This document shows, in pieces, positions 37,374-50,558 of a DNA stretch of 64,000 nucleotides (position 1 is its first letter; each line of letters begins with the position of its first letter). Origin of the DNA: Diadema setosum (Eukaryota; Echinodermata; Echinoidea; Diadematoida; Diadematidae); contig CM067070.1 in NCBI GenBank assembly GCA_033980235.1, positions 3,506,978 to 3,570,977 on the forward strand, read 5' to 3'. The notes under the pieces are model-generated. The model saw nothing but the letters and a program-made list of their open reading frames with translations. It did not search any database and was not told where the DNA came from. The translations under genes were made by a program, and so were the position numbers.

Positions 37374-38587
37374 TTCAGTTAACACAGATGTTTGGACGAT
37401 TAGATTGCCTATGGACATTTCAGATAAGATTGTGTACAGTATAATGGTAAAGTTGGGATGAAAGATTTCTTCACATAAATATTTTGCCAGGTGCTACACG
37501 TATAAGGGTCAATTGTACTGAAAATTTTCTCCTTTGATTTCTAGTAATTATCGATGTTTTGAAGTGTATTCAAAGTTAATCCGTTTTGTTTCCAATAAGC
37601 ATGCTTCATATTACAGACAACACCTTCAAAAATTCTTTGCTGTTTGGACTGTTGATGAAGTTCATATTTTTTGAACATGTTTTATTTTGTTTACAGTAAA
37701 TACACTTCATATGTAGTCATGCACATCTTCAAATTTCTTTTGCAGCTGTCGGTTTATGTGACCCTCTATTTGATGTAGGCCTACAGTGTATATCGTGTAA
37801 CCTTGGGGACGTGAATACACTGTACTAGTAGATACACATACCTGCCTTCAGAGTACTCAAGGGCATTTGTACCCCCTCAAACCTTTATGCAGTTTGGACT
37901 GTTATTGAAGTTATCTCTGTCTGAATTAAGTAAAACCTTGCCAAAAGTGCAGATGGCATGTACAATGTTGTAATTTACAGGGTATTGCCTCAAAAGCATT
38001 TGTGATATTCTAGCTTTATTTTATTCACTTACAAATATTCAAGCAATATTCAGAATCCTGTTTGTGTAACATGATATAGTGTAGTTTATTGCCAGTGTGA
38101 AAACTTGATGGCAAATTATTTGCATAGATCTGCTTGACACAGTGTAGCTCTGCAATTGTTCAAACTAGCTGGTACATGCATTTGCCTTTTACATGAGCTG
38201 CACCAGACGAATATATACACGGTGTATATATTTTTTTAAATGTTCACTGTACATCACTGTCGTAGTCGAGACCGACTGTTCCTACTCGCATTCCTACTCA
38301 CAAGATCGCTGACAGTTGTACCTTAATTGCATAAGGGTCTTACATGTGACTTGGCTGGAGACTGAGACCAAGGCCACCACCAAAAAATTAATCACCAAAA
38401 ATAAATGAATGAATAAATAAATAGAAGAATAAAATAAATGGATGAATGAATAAATACATAGATGAGTAAATAAATTAATGAATAAAATAGTATAAACCAC
38501 ATTTGACTATGCTGCTAAAGAGTAAGAAAAACTGCTTATACAGCTCTTACTTTTGGTAACATACTGTACATATTTTTGTTATGTGTA
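37374..38587. other. Unassigned stretch
   Basis: AT-rich; an imperfect (AATA/AATG)n array lies at about 38396-38490. No gene recognised. Confidence 0.4.
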
Positions 38588-38800
38588 CTGTAAAAGTGGA
38601 TATTTTCGCGCGACTAATTTTTCGCACTAGGCCGGGTCAGAAGAGTTTCACATGTTTCTAACTCCGCGGAATCAAGACATCACGCACAGGAACGTATGGC
38701 AAGCAAAAATATTCGAGTACGTGTTTTTATTTTCGCGCTAGTTTCTGGTTGCGCAAAATGCACGGAAATTTCAACACCGCGAAAATTTCCACTTTTACAG
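38588..38800. mobile_element. CTGTAAAAGTGGA MITE, copy 2
   Basis: Ends CTGTAAAAGTGGATATTTTC and GAAAATTTCCACTTTTACAG with TA flanks; colinear with copy 1 (AGAAGAG, GGAATCAAGACATCA, TCTGGTTGCGC). Confidence 0.8.
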
Positions 38801-40038
38801 TATGATACATTGCCATGAAGATTGATGGATACCTTGAAACTTCACTACAATGTAGTTCTTTCAACACCTACATGTACCCGGTAATAAATATATGGATACA
38901 CGTGTATGTATATACATTTATAAAGGAAAACAACTCGTCGATTGTGCTCCTTTCTCTGTTATTAATAATAATAATGAAAAAGAATGTACTGGTATTTTAC
39001 TAAATAATGATAAAGGTATGTGTAATGATGTATCAAAGGTTCTTTGCCTAGTTATGTAGGCCTACTAATGTAGTAAGAATAGATACAATGGCCTCCCATA
39101 GTACCAGTCCTTGGGATCAGCAGTTTTCTTTTGCTACGTCAAAATGTTGTTTTCACCGAGAAAAAACAAAAAAAACAACAACAGAGTGGATAATGTAAGC
39201 GGAATTTCGATATACGGTTAATTAACTGTGTTCACGGAAGTGAACGGTATAACTAGTAGTTATAGTATACTGGTATTTGAGTGTATGCCTAGGATGCTTT
39301 GAATTGAGAGAGAGTGATCTGAACGATTGGTGGCATTATTTTCAATGGGAATTCGATTGGATTTTCACCGTGGAGAAAGAAACTGAGAATCAGACAGCAC
39401 TTCCAGTCGAAGAAATCATCAGGATTGAAAAAAACAAACCAAATAAACATACACTGTATTATGAATTACAAGATCAAGGGAAGACAAACAATCGAAGAAA
39501 GAGAGAGAGAAAAAGAGAGAGAGAGAGTGGCCAAGAAAGAGGCAGTAGGCTACTTGTACATAATGCCCAACGACAGACACAAGTACAGCATATCACAGAT
39601 AGTAGACGCTTATAACTGACCATGTCAGTTACGCTTGGGTCGCTCATAACACACAAACAAGGGCATCCAGAAAACGTCAATTTCTATATGTGGGACAGTA
39701 CGATATTTTCGAGATTTCGTGCAGAGTAAATTAAGGCATGATATCCCGATATCCCTATGATTTCAGCTGGCTGTTGACCCATCTAATCATCACGCACGTC
39801 ACACCTTGTAGGTATCATCTTACATAATCTTCCGTTTACATGTTACTATATACGTTCGTTGGTGCCCTACGATGAAAAAGAAGACTTGTCGTAGAATTTT
39901 AGAAGAGTATGTGAACCCATTATTTCCGGTGCCGGTACATCGGTATATAGCCATGCACGAAGTTGATGCCTGATGGCCTTTCATGTCATTCGTGGAAAAT
40001 TTAAACAGTATTGCATTCAGGTTTTAACCTTAACCTGT

Positions 40039-40039
<1 letters not shown>
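38801..40039. other. Unassigned stretch with (GA)n
   Basis: Contains the repeat at 39088-39130 that is the empty-site relative of 31.9 kb, and a (GA)n tract at about 39497-39528. The 112-codon frame at 39277-39615 runs through the (GA)n tract and has no recognised domain. Confidence 0.4.

Positions 40040-40100
<61 letters not shown>
40040..40100 (+). repeat. Uninterrupted A-run of about 61 bases
   Basis: A pure adenine tract. No AATAAA signal or retrocopied gene is visible upstream, so it is not called as a retrogene tail. It may mark a young insertion or an unstable tract. Confidence 0.9.
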
Positions 40101-40104
<4 letters not shown>

Positions 40105-40333
40105 GTGAAAACGTAATTCACTGATCATCTTCTGCGGGGTCAACTCGAGGTCACGCGTGCGAGAACTTGGATATTCTAGACGGGGTTTTCGGCTTGCCAA
40201 CTGACTGGAAATGCGCAAATAACAACCCTTGTACGCACTAGTCTTGTCGGGAATCATCTCATTTCATATGCCGAGGGGGGGGGGGGGGGGGGGATGGCAC
40301 ATGGACTCGCACGCGGTACACGCCTGATAACAC

Positions 40334-40357
40334 CAGGGAGGTACACTCACCTCCCTG
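40334..40357. mobile_element. Micro-hairpin insertion (24 bp)
   Basis: CAGGGAGGT, loop ACACTC, ACCTCCCTG, flanked by ATAACAC at 40327-40333 and 40358-40364. Same arms as the hairpins at 28584 and 33107. Confidence 0.7.
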
Positions 40358-40439
40358 ATAACACACACGTACTGTACATGTACCATGTAAGCACTGCGGG
40401 AACCAGGGAGGTTGGATGGGATCATGCGGGAACCAAGCA

Positions 40440-40774
40440 CTGGCGGCACGGGGCCGTGCGAAATCGCACCCCATAGCCGCACGGGTCCGTGCGGCAGAGC
40501 TGCACGGGTCCGTGCGCCACAATCGCACGGGCCCGTGCGACAGCGTGCGAGGGAGTATGGATCCGCACGCGGGCGTACAGATTCGCACGGAGGCGTGCGG
40601 ATCTGCACGGGGGCGTGCAGATCCGCACGGAGGTGCACGACTACGCACGGGCGCGTACAGGGGCGCACGGAGCCATACGCTCCCGTGCGAGATCGCACGA
40701 ACCTGCACGCAGCCGCACGAAGCAGCCCCGTGCGCACTGCGTGCGGGAGTAACATAACATAATGGTCTGACTGT
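40440..40774. repeat. 10-bp CGTGCG array, copy 2 (inverted)
   Basis: Read on the minus strand it begins with the same head as copy 1 (CAGTCAGACCATTATGTTAT then GTTACTCCCGCACGCAGTGC) and continues with about 25-30 ten-base units with core CGTGCG or CGCACG. The unit order differs from copy 1 after the first few units, so the arrays have turned over. Frames open in several registers are artefacts of the repeat. Confidence 0.85.
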
Positions 40775-41694
40775 AGCTTATGACATCTGTCACTGTCTAA
40801 TCAATATCGATGTAGATTTTGATTCATCAAGGTAGTATGCTAAAAGCGTGTAAATGAAACCTGTTCGACTGGACAGAACATGATTCGTGACTCGTCCGAG
40901 TCACTTCTTAATCTCTGTCTGGCTGGCGAGTATTCACCCGTGGAGAATGAATGGGAGATGCAATGTTACTGTCTTTATTGTCTGTAAGCCGTGGAATTTG
41001 CGGATTACCGACTTGTATGTTGATGAAAGGCTGTGTCGGAGTAAGATCTGAAAGAAGAATCCTTGAAGCAGTGTAAGTGTATTCTCAACAAGTATTCTCA
41101 CCAATAATTTGTTCTTTGACATCCACTGATCCAAAACTTGCATTTCTTTGTTTAAAATGGACTCCAAGACTTTAACATCTTTGTTTGAGTAGTAAATTAC
41201 TGTATCATCCGCATAAAGATGAACACGACATGACTGAAAAATGCAAGGCAGGTCATTAATGAAAACACAAAACAGTAGAGGGCCAAGAAGAGAGCCCTGG
41301 GGCACACCATGAGTTAAGGACATTTCATCAGACAACGCGTTGTTGACCTTAGTCACTATCCTCCTGCCTGACAGATAACTCTTAAACCACTGAAGTGTAC
41401 CTCCATTTATACCAATTCTCGACAACTTGTCTAACATTACATTATGGTCGACAGTGTCGAACGCTTTCCGTAGGTCGACGAATATCGCCCCAGTATATTC
41501 ACCTTCATCCTTGGCCAAAAGCCATTCATCAGTAACCTTTACAAGGGCAGTTACAGTGGAATGATTTGCCCTGAATCCAGACTGAACCGGTGTTAAGACA
41601 TTGTTCGCATTAAGATGGTGTGATGATTGCAACGAAACTATGCGCTCGAGTAATTTCGAGATACAAGGCAGCAGGGAAATTGGCCTGTAATTAT

Positions 41695-43423
41695 GGGGGC
41701 ATCCCACGAGACCGACACCCACGAGTCATACGGTCCACGAGACCGACATCAATATTAGGTCCATAGTCATACAGCCGACGAATTATACGGCTCAGGAGTC
41801 ATACAGCCCATGCGTTTGACACTACGCACAAAAGGCTCATGAGACCGACACTAAGCAAACATAGCCCACGAGACCGACACTAAGCAATAAAGGCTCATGA
41901 GACCGACACTAAGCAAAGAAAGCCCACGAGACCGACAGTAGGCAAAAAAGGCCCACGAGACCGACACTAAGCTAAAAAGACTCACGAGACCGACACTTAC
42001 TAAGCAAGGAAAGCCCACGAGACCGACAATAGGCAAAGAAGGCCCACGAGACCGACAGGATAAACATCGCCATCTACATGTCAGTCACCTGTACAGGGTG
42101 TTCCATGAACGGAAAAATAACATACTAGCGGGTGTAATTTCGTAACGCTGAGATGGTGACCATCTACACAGTTATGAACGTCATCAAATATGTATTTCTA
42201 CATACTTCTGGGGAGGGGGGGGGGGGGGCAAGTGTGTCAGGGAGCGACATTGTTATCAAGTAGAACAATTTAATTGTATTCTTCATGCCCCCGCCCCCTC
42301 CCTCCCCCCCCCCCCATAGAAGATTTAGTATTCTTCATCCCCCCAAAAAGAGACAAAAAACACAAATGAATTTAAAAGAGGAAATTAACGATGTATGGAT
42401 TAATTTTGGAGCTTTGATAATGCCATCGTGCTATTTCTAATAGGCTTTCCCATTTTTTAGCTAGAAGATGGGCAAGATATAAATTTTACCTCTTCTCTTT
42501 CCCGATTCACTAGTTGCTTATTCTATTTTAGATATTCTACCCTCCTGCTTTGACGTTTTGCAGTAAGATCTATTTGTAATTTTCTCTGTCGCAACTATAA
42601 TGTCATTCTAATGATTAAAACGTTTTATATCGCAGGGATTCACCTCAATTTTCTGGCTTATGTTATCTTCCTCCGAACAGTACATTTTATCGTGAAATAC
42701 AATAGCTGTTTTCATGGATGCATGCGGGTTTTTTTTTCCGAATCCCTAACGCTACCTTAATAGTCGATTACGTTATTTTTTCATTTTTTATTAATACTAA
42801 ACCAACAACCTCACAGGTTTTATTGTGGAAAGATCTGATACACAATTTTGCTGTACTTTATTCATTTTCTTTTTCACAAACACACACCCATGCAAACACA
42901 ATTAAAGATCCTGATCATTTCGGAGGGGGGGGGGGGGGGGCAACTTATGGGATAACACCCTGCCGGACATGGCAACTCTTCTTTTCCATCTCTCATATCT
43001 TTCCATCTTTCCATGCTATTATCAGGACACCCTATACAATTTATTGGTTTATAGGTGACGTTGTTCATCCTGTCGGTCTCGTGGGCCTTCTTTGCTTAGT
43101 GTCGGTCTCGTGAGCTTTGTATGCGTAGCGTCGGTCTCGTGGACCTTTTAAGTGTAGTGTCGGTCTCGTGGGCTTTGTTTGCTTACTGTCGGTCTTATGA
43201 GCCTTTTGTGCGTAGTGTCGGTCTCGTGAGCCGTATAACTCCTGGGCTTATCTTACTTGATGTCGAACTCGTGGGCTTTATTTACTCAGTGTCGAACTCG
43301 TGAGCTGTATAACTGGTGGGCTGTATGACTTGTGAGCTGTATGACTCGTGGGCTGTATGACTTATGAGCTGTATAACTTGTGGGCTGTATGACTCGTGGT
43401 TGTCGGTCTCGTGACGTGCACCC
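41695..43423. mobile_element. Repeat-armed GGG-end element inside LINE RT, 8-bp TSD
   Basis: Left end GGGGGCATCCCACGAGACCG; right end GTCTCGTGACGTGCACCC. Flanked by GTAATTAT at 41687-41694 and 43424-43431. The left arm (to about 42060) is a tandem of CACGAGACCGACACTAAGCA-type units; the right arm (about 43065-43420) is the same unit inverted (TGTCGGTCTCGTGGGC), so the arms form a long iterated inverted repeat. The 1 kb centre has G/C homopolymers and no transposase. The small relative at 61211-61356 shares both termini. Confidence 0.88.
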
Positions 43424-45199
43424 GTAATTATCAGGGTTCGACTTATCTCCTTTTTTATGTATCGGAATTACCTTGGCTATTTTCCATGACTCTGGGACAA
43501 CTCCTTCAATAATGGATTTATTTATCAAATACGTTATAGGCTTATTCAATATGTCAGCACATACTTTCAAAATCTCAACCGATATACCATCAATTTCAAT
43601 CGATTTTTTTTTTATTTTTCAGTTTGTTGATCCATAACCTGAGCTTCAGATACAACTGCAAATGTGTCCATTTTATCATACGGATTCTCTTATAATATCT
43701 ACTTCGGTCACGTCCGTTTTCTCCATTTGATGTTCATTTGACAAATTCATAGCAGCACTGGCAAAGTGTTCATTAAATTCGGAGGCTTTACTGTATGCAT
43801 CGTCACAAGAGAGATGACGAGACGATGTGCCGTTATTTGGCAGAAAAGATTTTAAAACATTCCAGGATTCATTTCTTTCGGAACATTCAGACAATACTGT
43901 CTTTTCATTTTCCTTATAACATTAGTAACTTTATTTCTCAGCCGTCGATACTCCTTCCACAACTGTTCATCATTTTGTGTAATTGCTTTCTTCTTAACCT
44001 TGTCTCTTTCTCTCATAAATTTAAAAATCGATTCATTCAACCAAGAAGAGTATTTGTTACGCATACGCTTTGTCTTTAGAGGCATGTGCTTGTTGGTGAC
44101 CAGTAATACCTTTTCTTCCCATTTCTTAACAGCATCCTCCAAATTACAACAAGTTTCAATTTCATTCCAGTCTTGCTTCATGAGATCTTTACGAAAAGAT
44201 TCCAGTCAATATTTTTTTACTTTCTAAAGGTTACATAATTGTGGTCATGCGTGGTTAAACTATTTGTTTTCCAGATCAGATAATTCATGAAATGATCGCC
44301 CATTCTTACCTCGAGAACACATGAGGTCTTTATACAGTCAGTATTATTTGTCAACATATGATCGATTAGAGTGGCTGTCTCTTCAGAAACTCTGGTGCAT
44401 TTCGTACTATTTAATTAATAAAATCCATAAATACTATTTATCTGATTATATTTGCTTATATGTGGAGAAAAGGGTCCTTTATAAATATCAAAATTTGTAT
44501 CACCCATTATAATTTAATGATAGTTGAAATTTCCCATAAATGTTAGTAAGTCTTCGTACGCATCTAAGACTGCACGTCCAGAATTAGGCGGCCTGTACCA
44601 ATTCAAAAAAAAAAAGAAAAAAAGAATGGGTTGAGAATTTCTCAATTCGATCGAAATTAAGATAGCTTCCAACTCAAATAAAGACCGGTGTTCCAAGACT
44701 CTGTAACAAATACTATTCCGAATATAAATGGCTACACCTCCACCATTTCGGTTTCGATCTTTTCTTATAATCGAGTAACCAGGGATTTCTATTTCACTGT
44801 CTCGAATCCCTTCCTCCAACCTGGTTTCATTGAGCGCACAAACATAAACATCATTTTGCAGGATGATAGATTTCAACTCATCAAAATTTTTTAGTTGTAT
44901 TTAGTTGTATACATTTCAAACCTTTCTCACACAATGACTTGAATTTAAATTCACATCCATATAAACCGTTTCCACCTGTTACTCTTGGAGGTTTACGTTT
45001 TGTATTACTATTTGAATCATTAATGCATTTCTCATCATAGAAAGGTAATTGCTTCATCAAGCATTTTGGACACTTCCAGTCGAAAAACTGTTCTGATAAA
45101 TCATTGTAGACATTTAAAGGGATGGTTGCACATGAAACATGCACCCATTTTTCACAATGTGTACATAAAAGACCCTTTTGATTACTTTTGACACATTTA

Positions 45200-45440
45200 G
45201 ATCACAAAGTACGTGGATATTTCTTGCCCATTAGCTACAAATTACAATGTATATAAAAAAAAAACACACACACACACACATTCAGCAAGTATGGTATAAC
45301 TATGTTGTACAATACTGAACAGGGGTTACCAAAAAGTCATAAACAGTGAAATACGACTAAAAATACAGCAATATTTAGCTGCATTAAGTTCAAGACTGTG
45401 GTATAATGATGCTCTCATATAACTAAGAAACTGACAGTAG
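45200..45440. other. LINE inter-ORF stretch with (CA)n
   Basis: Between the ORF1 remains and the zinc-finger start of ORF2, with a CA tract at about 45264-45281. Confidence 0.5.
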
Positions 45441-46179
45441 TCATATCAAGTTTAGGTCATTTTCGCACGTGATAACACGTTTGATCGTCTTGCTTCCTGA
45501 GGCTGGTATTAATGCTATGATTCTGCCATCAGACGGCCATGCTGCGAGAACCTTGGAGCATTGTTTTGTTTCTTGCAGAAGTTTCGCGTTTGCTTTTGTT
45601 AGATCTTCCTCGATTGCGATTCTTGATCCCTTTAGCCGACGGCGTTGACCAATCACCTGCTTCCTCATGCGATGCGACGCGAACTTAACAATTATGGGGC
45701 GTGGCTTCTGTTCTTTTCCTTTTGAGCTCCTTGTGACGCGGTTGTTTCCGGCGTTAGCCTCGGTCTGCCTTCTTCCAATCCGGTGTGAGCGCTCTATGTC
45801 AAACTTCTGGAGTGGGACGTCAAGCCGGTTATTACAAGTCTGCAGATGAGTTCATCGGTGTCCTCGTTGGCAGATTCCTCAACACCAAAAACTCTTAAAC
45901 AGTTTCTCCTCGAGTATTGTTCTTGTGCGTTCATTGTCCTCTGTAGGGCTGTTAAGGCATGGTGTTGAGTGTCGACATCCTTTTTCAGGTGGTCTATTTC
46001 TTTGGACTTGTGGGCTATTGTGGTTTCTAGTTCCATTATTTTCGCCTCACTTCTTCATTGCGATCGATTAGCTCTGCTAGCTCCTTTGGAATGCCTCCAC
46101 GTACAGCTTTTCGAATTGCATCGAGGAATTTATCGCTTTTGATGAAGGCTATGAGGGCATTTTCGATGTTGGCGGCCAT

Positions 46180-47211
46180 GTTGTTCCGTTTGCCGTATTG
46201 GCAGTTTTAGAATGATGCAACCTTCTGAAAATTTGGTGAATGAAGCACTCATACACATATATTTAGGTTGCAGCAAGCATTGTTATTCTCACGATCGCTA
46301 ATGTTGTCGATTTAAGGTTGGAAGAAGGCAGACATCATGACATTCTACGAATCACAGTTGGCTGTCATATTAAGCATATCGATGGTTCATATAGTTGATT
46401 ATCAACATAAAATCATATCGATTGATGATTGTACTCACACTCTCAAACTGATGCGCTGGCTGAGCAGGAGTCAAACGATATTTGTATTATGACGAGTGAA
46501 TCATATTCCTTTCGATATCTCAGTTTTGTACCGGTCACTGTGCGTTCAATGTTTCGCCATAATATACGTGGTAGAGGGTCCAAGCCGTCACGCTTGGCAA
46601 TATCCCAAGTCAATTGATCCCGAAGGTGTGTATGGGACTGAGGGAGTCCAATAAGACAGCATTTAGTTAGCATTCGCTTGTGACGAAGACCTGATAACAA
46701 TGCACTCCAGGTCATCTTTAATCTAGCTCATAACACCAAACAATGTAAACACAGAGCGGTTAGAAATGTATATTTTATCAACCCCCACTAACAGTTTGGG
46801 TAAACGATCGCCGCAAAACAACGCGAAGAGATACCAACGACGTTGTGTGTTAAAACTATCTTAACCGAACAGTTACTAACGAACACCACCCGCCCATTCA
46901 TCCTCCATGGTAAATGCTCACCAGCCATGCAGCCAGAGCTGAAGAAGTGAAGGGCTGGCCCTGACGAGTCACAGAACTGTTCTCCAAGTGAATTTCTATA
47001 AAAAAAGTAATTCCAGTCGAATAAATTTAATTTACACGCCTTTTACATCTTTTTCATACGTATGTTATCGCGTTTCCTGAGGGAAAAGTAACAAGCAATA
47101 CAACCAGCCACTTTGATGAAGTAGAGACATCCTTGTTTATCAATTTTCCAATCTAAAAAGAAAATATATATATATATTCTTTTTCATAACATTGTATTTT
47201 CTTTTGGGATC

Positions 47212-47257
<46 letters not shown>

Positions 47258-47504
47258 CCTCTCTCTCACACATACACTCTCTCCCGTCTTCTCTCTTTTT
47301 CTCTGAGAATCGTGCCGTTTATCAAACTTAATTGCCTTTTACAGTGTATTAAAATTTAGCGAAAACCAGTATTTTCCTTTCATCTGGTATTCAAGTACGT
47401 GTTAATATATATTTGTTTCATATACATTTTCCTACAAAAAATAAAAAGACAACAAGAACAAAATCAAAATATGTAATGGTGATTGTAATCTGACATCGTT
47501 TATT
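46180..47504. other. Possible LINE 5' region, then unassigned DNA with (CT)n
   Basis: The first few hundred bases may be the LINE 5' untranslated region. A 90-codon minus frame at 46443-46715 has no recognised domain. A (CT)n tract lies at about 47213-47262. Confidence 0.4.
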
Positions 47505-48210
47505 GTGACCGTGCACCTCAAAACGAACATAAAGTCGCACACACTGATTTTGCGTGAGGACTGAAAATAAGTGAAATGGGTCAACCAAGCCGAACTTGAC
47601 TTTTTCATATTTTCTGAAAGAGCGGGTCTTCTTTTACATTATGCTAAAATTTGGTATCATAGAACGGGCAGGAAAGTGTGTCTTTTTGGCAGTTTATCTC
47701 GAACATTTTTGGTAGAATACTGTGATCATGTGTGTCTTTAGAATCCCTTTTTCATTTCTGAAAAACTTTATCCACACTCTTCACTTTCAACTCTAATAAT
47801 ATTTTAAAGGATAGTGCTACTGCTTTGAAAGTTGACATTACTTATGGACAGAATGTGTTAATGAGGCATGCTTAATTTCAGTTTAATCTGATAATCCCTT
47901 CATTGTTATTTATCTGAAGGTTTACTTCCTGTTTTTTTTTTTTTTTGTCCCATTCATCGGACAGCCAGCACGGTTTGGTAAAAAAAATAAGCGCTTGAAT
48001 AGGCACTGTACTCCAGAGCCTCTTTTTTCAGTTTACCCTTTTTCTGAGTTTGCACTTTCTTTTCAATATTCAGATAGGTTAGGAGAGTCCATATGATTTG
48101 GGTTATACATCATTTTAAAGCTTAAAGTCTGCTCTTTCAGAATAAATTTATGGTCTTAACTAAAAATTCATGTCTGGCGACTTTTTGTTTGTTTTGAGGT
48201 GCAGGGTCAC
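47505..48210 (+). mobile_element. 0.7 kb GTGACC inverted-repeat element, copy 1
   Basis: Starts GTGACCGTGCACCTCAAAAC and ends in the inverse repeat GTTTTGAGGTGCAGGGTCAC. Terminal repeats are about 33 bp. No transposase frame. It lies directly at the left border of segmental duplication copy B. Confidence 0.85.
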
Positions 48211-48501
48211 TATATTGCCACCCATATTGTTATTCAGCTAATGTTCCATGTTGAATGCTTGTCCTTTGCAGCTGTGTTCCTCATTCAGTTCTATTTCTGC
48301 CTCACAAAAGCACAAACAATCAAACAAGCAAACAACAAACGTTGATTCAAATATGCATGCAGTTGAAACACTTACATAGCCAGACAGCATGATATGAGAC
48401 ACTGGATTTGACGCCATAAATGACATTGGATTCGTTGGAAATTATTTCTATCTATTTTATTTTCGTATTTACGTACTTATCTTCTAGTTTGTTTATTCAA
48501 T

Positions 48502-48970
48502 TGAGTATCTGAATATAAGAACGACCCAAGTCCATGGAAGACCATTTCGAGTAAACTTAAACAAACGTCATATCTTTTAAATTTGTCCAATAATATTGTA
48601 TTTAACTGTGATGGGAAGGCAACATTGTATACACAAATCAGAGCATTTACTATTATGACATTTAACATTTCCATTAATTGTGGAGAGGCATTTTTGTGTG
48701 ATGGATTTGGGTCGTTCTTTGAATCATATGTATGGCATTTTGATTTAGAGAAAAGAGAAGGATGAGAGAGGGCACTTTAATATGAATGTAAGAATGACCC
48801 AAGTCCTTCATTCTTACATTGATATAAAATTTAACTCATTCATTTCAGGCACTTCCGAGGGAAATTTGGATTTATCATTTATACACAAGATGAGTCTATG
48901 CATAAGCTACAATTTCCCATGTCAAACTGAATTTGGCCAAAAATTGGACTTGGGTCGTTCTTAAATTCAG
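48502..48970. mobile_element. AACGACCCAAGTC inverted-repeat element, copy 3
   Basis: Starts TGAGTATCTGAATATAAGAA and ends GGACTTGGGTCGTTCTTAAA then TTCAGG. Colinear with copies 1 and 2. No clear target duplication. Confidence 0.75.
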
Positions 48971-49814
48971 GTCTTAGATTATACAGAACCTGCATGGAAA
49001 TCAGAAAACAGTGCAAAATTGGCCAATTAAAAGTCACATATAGAGTAAATATGCTACACAGTTTACCTACATATCGCATAGGACGGGTTTGGGAAATACG
49101 TGTAAAACAAATAAGTATCAGATTCATGAACAAGATTTTGTATGTCCTTTTCTTTTATCAGAAGGAATTCCTTCGTCATTAACTCAAGGTTGATTTTATA
49201 ATATTCAGTTCAAAGGGAGTTTTTTTTTAAGACACTCTTTGATCCGACAAGTATAAGGAACGAAACATTCAAAACTAAGAGTTATATTATCACACCAATT
49301 GTGTATGATCATATACATAATTAAAAAAAATAATATAACTTGAATACTGAATGAGGTGTCTTGCGCTTTAATGCGTGATATTAATGTGCCTATAGTCTGG
49401 ACTCTGCAGCTAATTGATCTCTGTGCCCCTTATCAAAGGTATTTTTTGGCAATAAATTGAAAGCTATTTCTTGCTGTGTTTCCTTCGTACACGTAGTTTA
49501 AAATTTATTAGTACAAACCTTTTTTTTTTTAAATCTGTTACATCAGATATATGTGGGGATAATTGAATCGTATTCCTGGGGCACAATTTGAACAAATTAT
49601 AAGATTTGTTCTAAAGGACAACTGGAAAAAAAAATGTTGATAGTACATTGTAGTATCAATCACCATGACCACACTAATACTCAATGCAATAATAACACAA
49701 ATGTCTCGTATGAAACACATAAGTAACTCGGAAATAAAGTGTTTTTTTTTTTCCAATATGTTACTTCTCCTAAGAATAATATTCTCAATTTGCCAAATTT
49801 CGTGTCTAATAATG

Positions 49815-49854
<40 letters not shown>

Positions 49855-49857
<3 letters not shown>

Positions 49858-50550
49858 CCGTGCACCTCAAAACGAACATATAGTCGCATACACTGATTTT
49901 GCGTGAGGACCGAAAATAAGTGAAATGGGTCAACCTAGGCGAACTTGACTTTTTCATACTTTCTGAAATAGCGGGTCTTCTTTTACATTATGGTAAAGTT
50001 TGGTATCATAAAACGGGCAGGAAAGTGTGTTTTTTTAGCAGTTTATCTCGAACATTTTTGGTAGAATAGTGCGATTAGGTGTGTCTTTAGAATCCCTTTC
50101 TAATTTCTGAAAAAAAAAAAACACGTTGTCCACACTCTTCACTTTCAACTCTAATAACTTTTGAAAGAATAGTGCTACTGCTTTGAAAGTTGACATTAAT
50201 TATGGACAGAATGTGTTAATGAGGCATGCTTGATTTCATTTAATTTGATAATCCCTTCATTGTTGTTTACTCTGGTGGTTTACTTCCTGTTTTTTGCCCA
50301 TTCATCGCACAGCCAGCACGGTTTGGTAGAGATTAAGCGCTTGAATAGACACTGTACTTCAAAGCCTCTTTTCTCAGTTCACACTTTTCCTGAGTTTGTG
50401 CATTCTTTTCAATATTTAGATAGGTTAGGAGAGTCCATTTGATTTGAGTTATACATCATTTTAAAGCTTAAAGTCTGCTCTTTCAGAATATGGTCTTCAC
50501 TAAAAATTCATGTCTGGCGACTTTTTGTTTGTTTTGAGGTGCACGGTCAC
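49855..50550 (+). mobile_element. 0.7 kb GTGACC element, copy 2
   Basis: Inserted at the end of a (TA)n tract (about 49818-49855). Ends TGACCGTGCACCTCAAAACG and GTTTTGAGGTGCACGGTCAC. About 90 percent like copy 1 by eye. Confidence 0.85.
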
Positions 50551-50558
50551 TATTATGT

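Larger units (their letters stand above)
40934..46179 (-). pseudogene. CR1/L2-like LINE with PHD-like finger, degraded and split
   Basis: Minus strand. ORF1 starts at 46179 (MAANIENALIAF), shows a coiled coil and EQYSRRNCLRVFGV, then RPIIVKF and IAIEEDLTKANAKLL, typical of CR1/L2-type RNA-binding ORF1 proteins; a frameshift near 46030 and others break it. ORF2 begins with a PHD-like zinc finger (CTHCEKWVHVSC ... WKCPKC, about 45170-45060), then an APE endonuclease (ALNETRLEEG, NGGGVAIYIR, MGDTN, LIDHMLTNN, and GDHF where SDH is usual), a linker, and reverse transcriptase (VIPIHKKGD, NYRPISLLP, FVDLRKAFDTVDH, HGVPQGSLLGP, LYADDT). A 1.7 kb element splits the RT between GDKSNPDN and YRPISL. The RT end is frameshifted and the 3' end is missing near 40.93 kb. 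Several stops; inactive. Confidence 0.85.

Noticed and set aside
46443..46715. 90-codon minus frame upstream of LINE ORF1
   Set aside because: No recognisable domain; probably LINE 5' region or chance.
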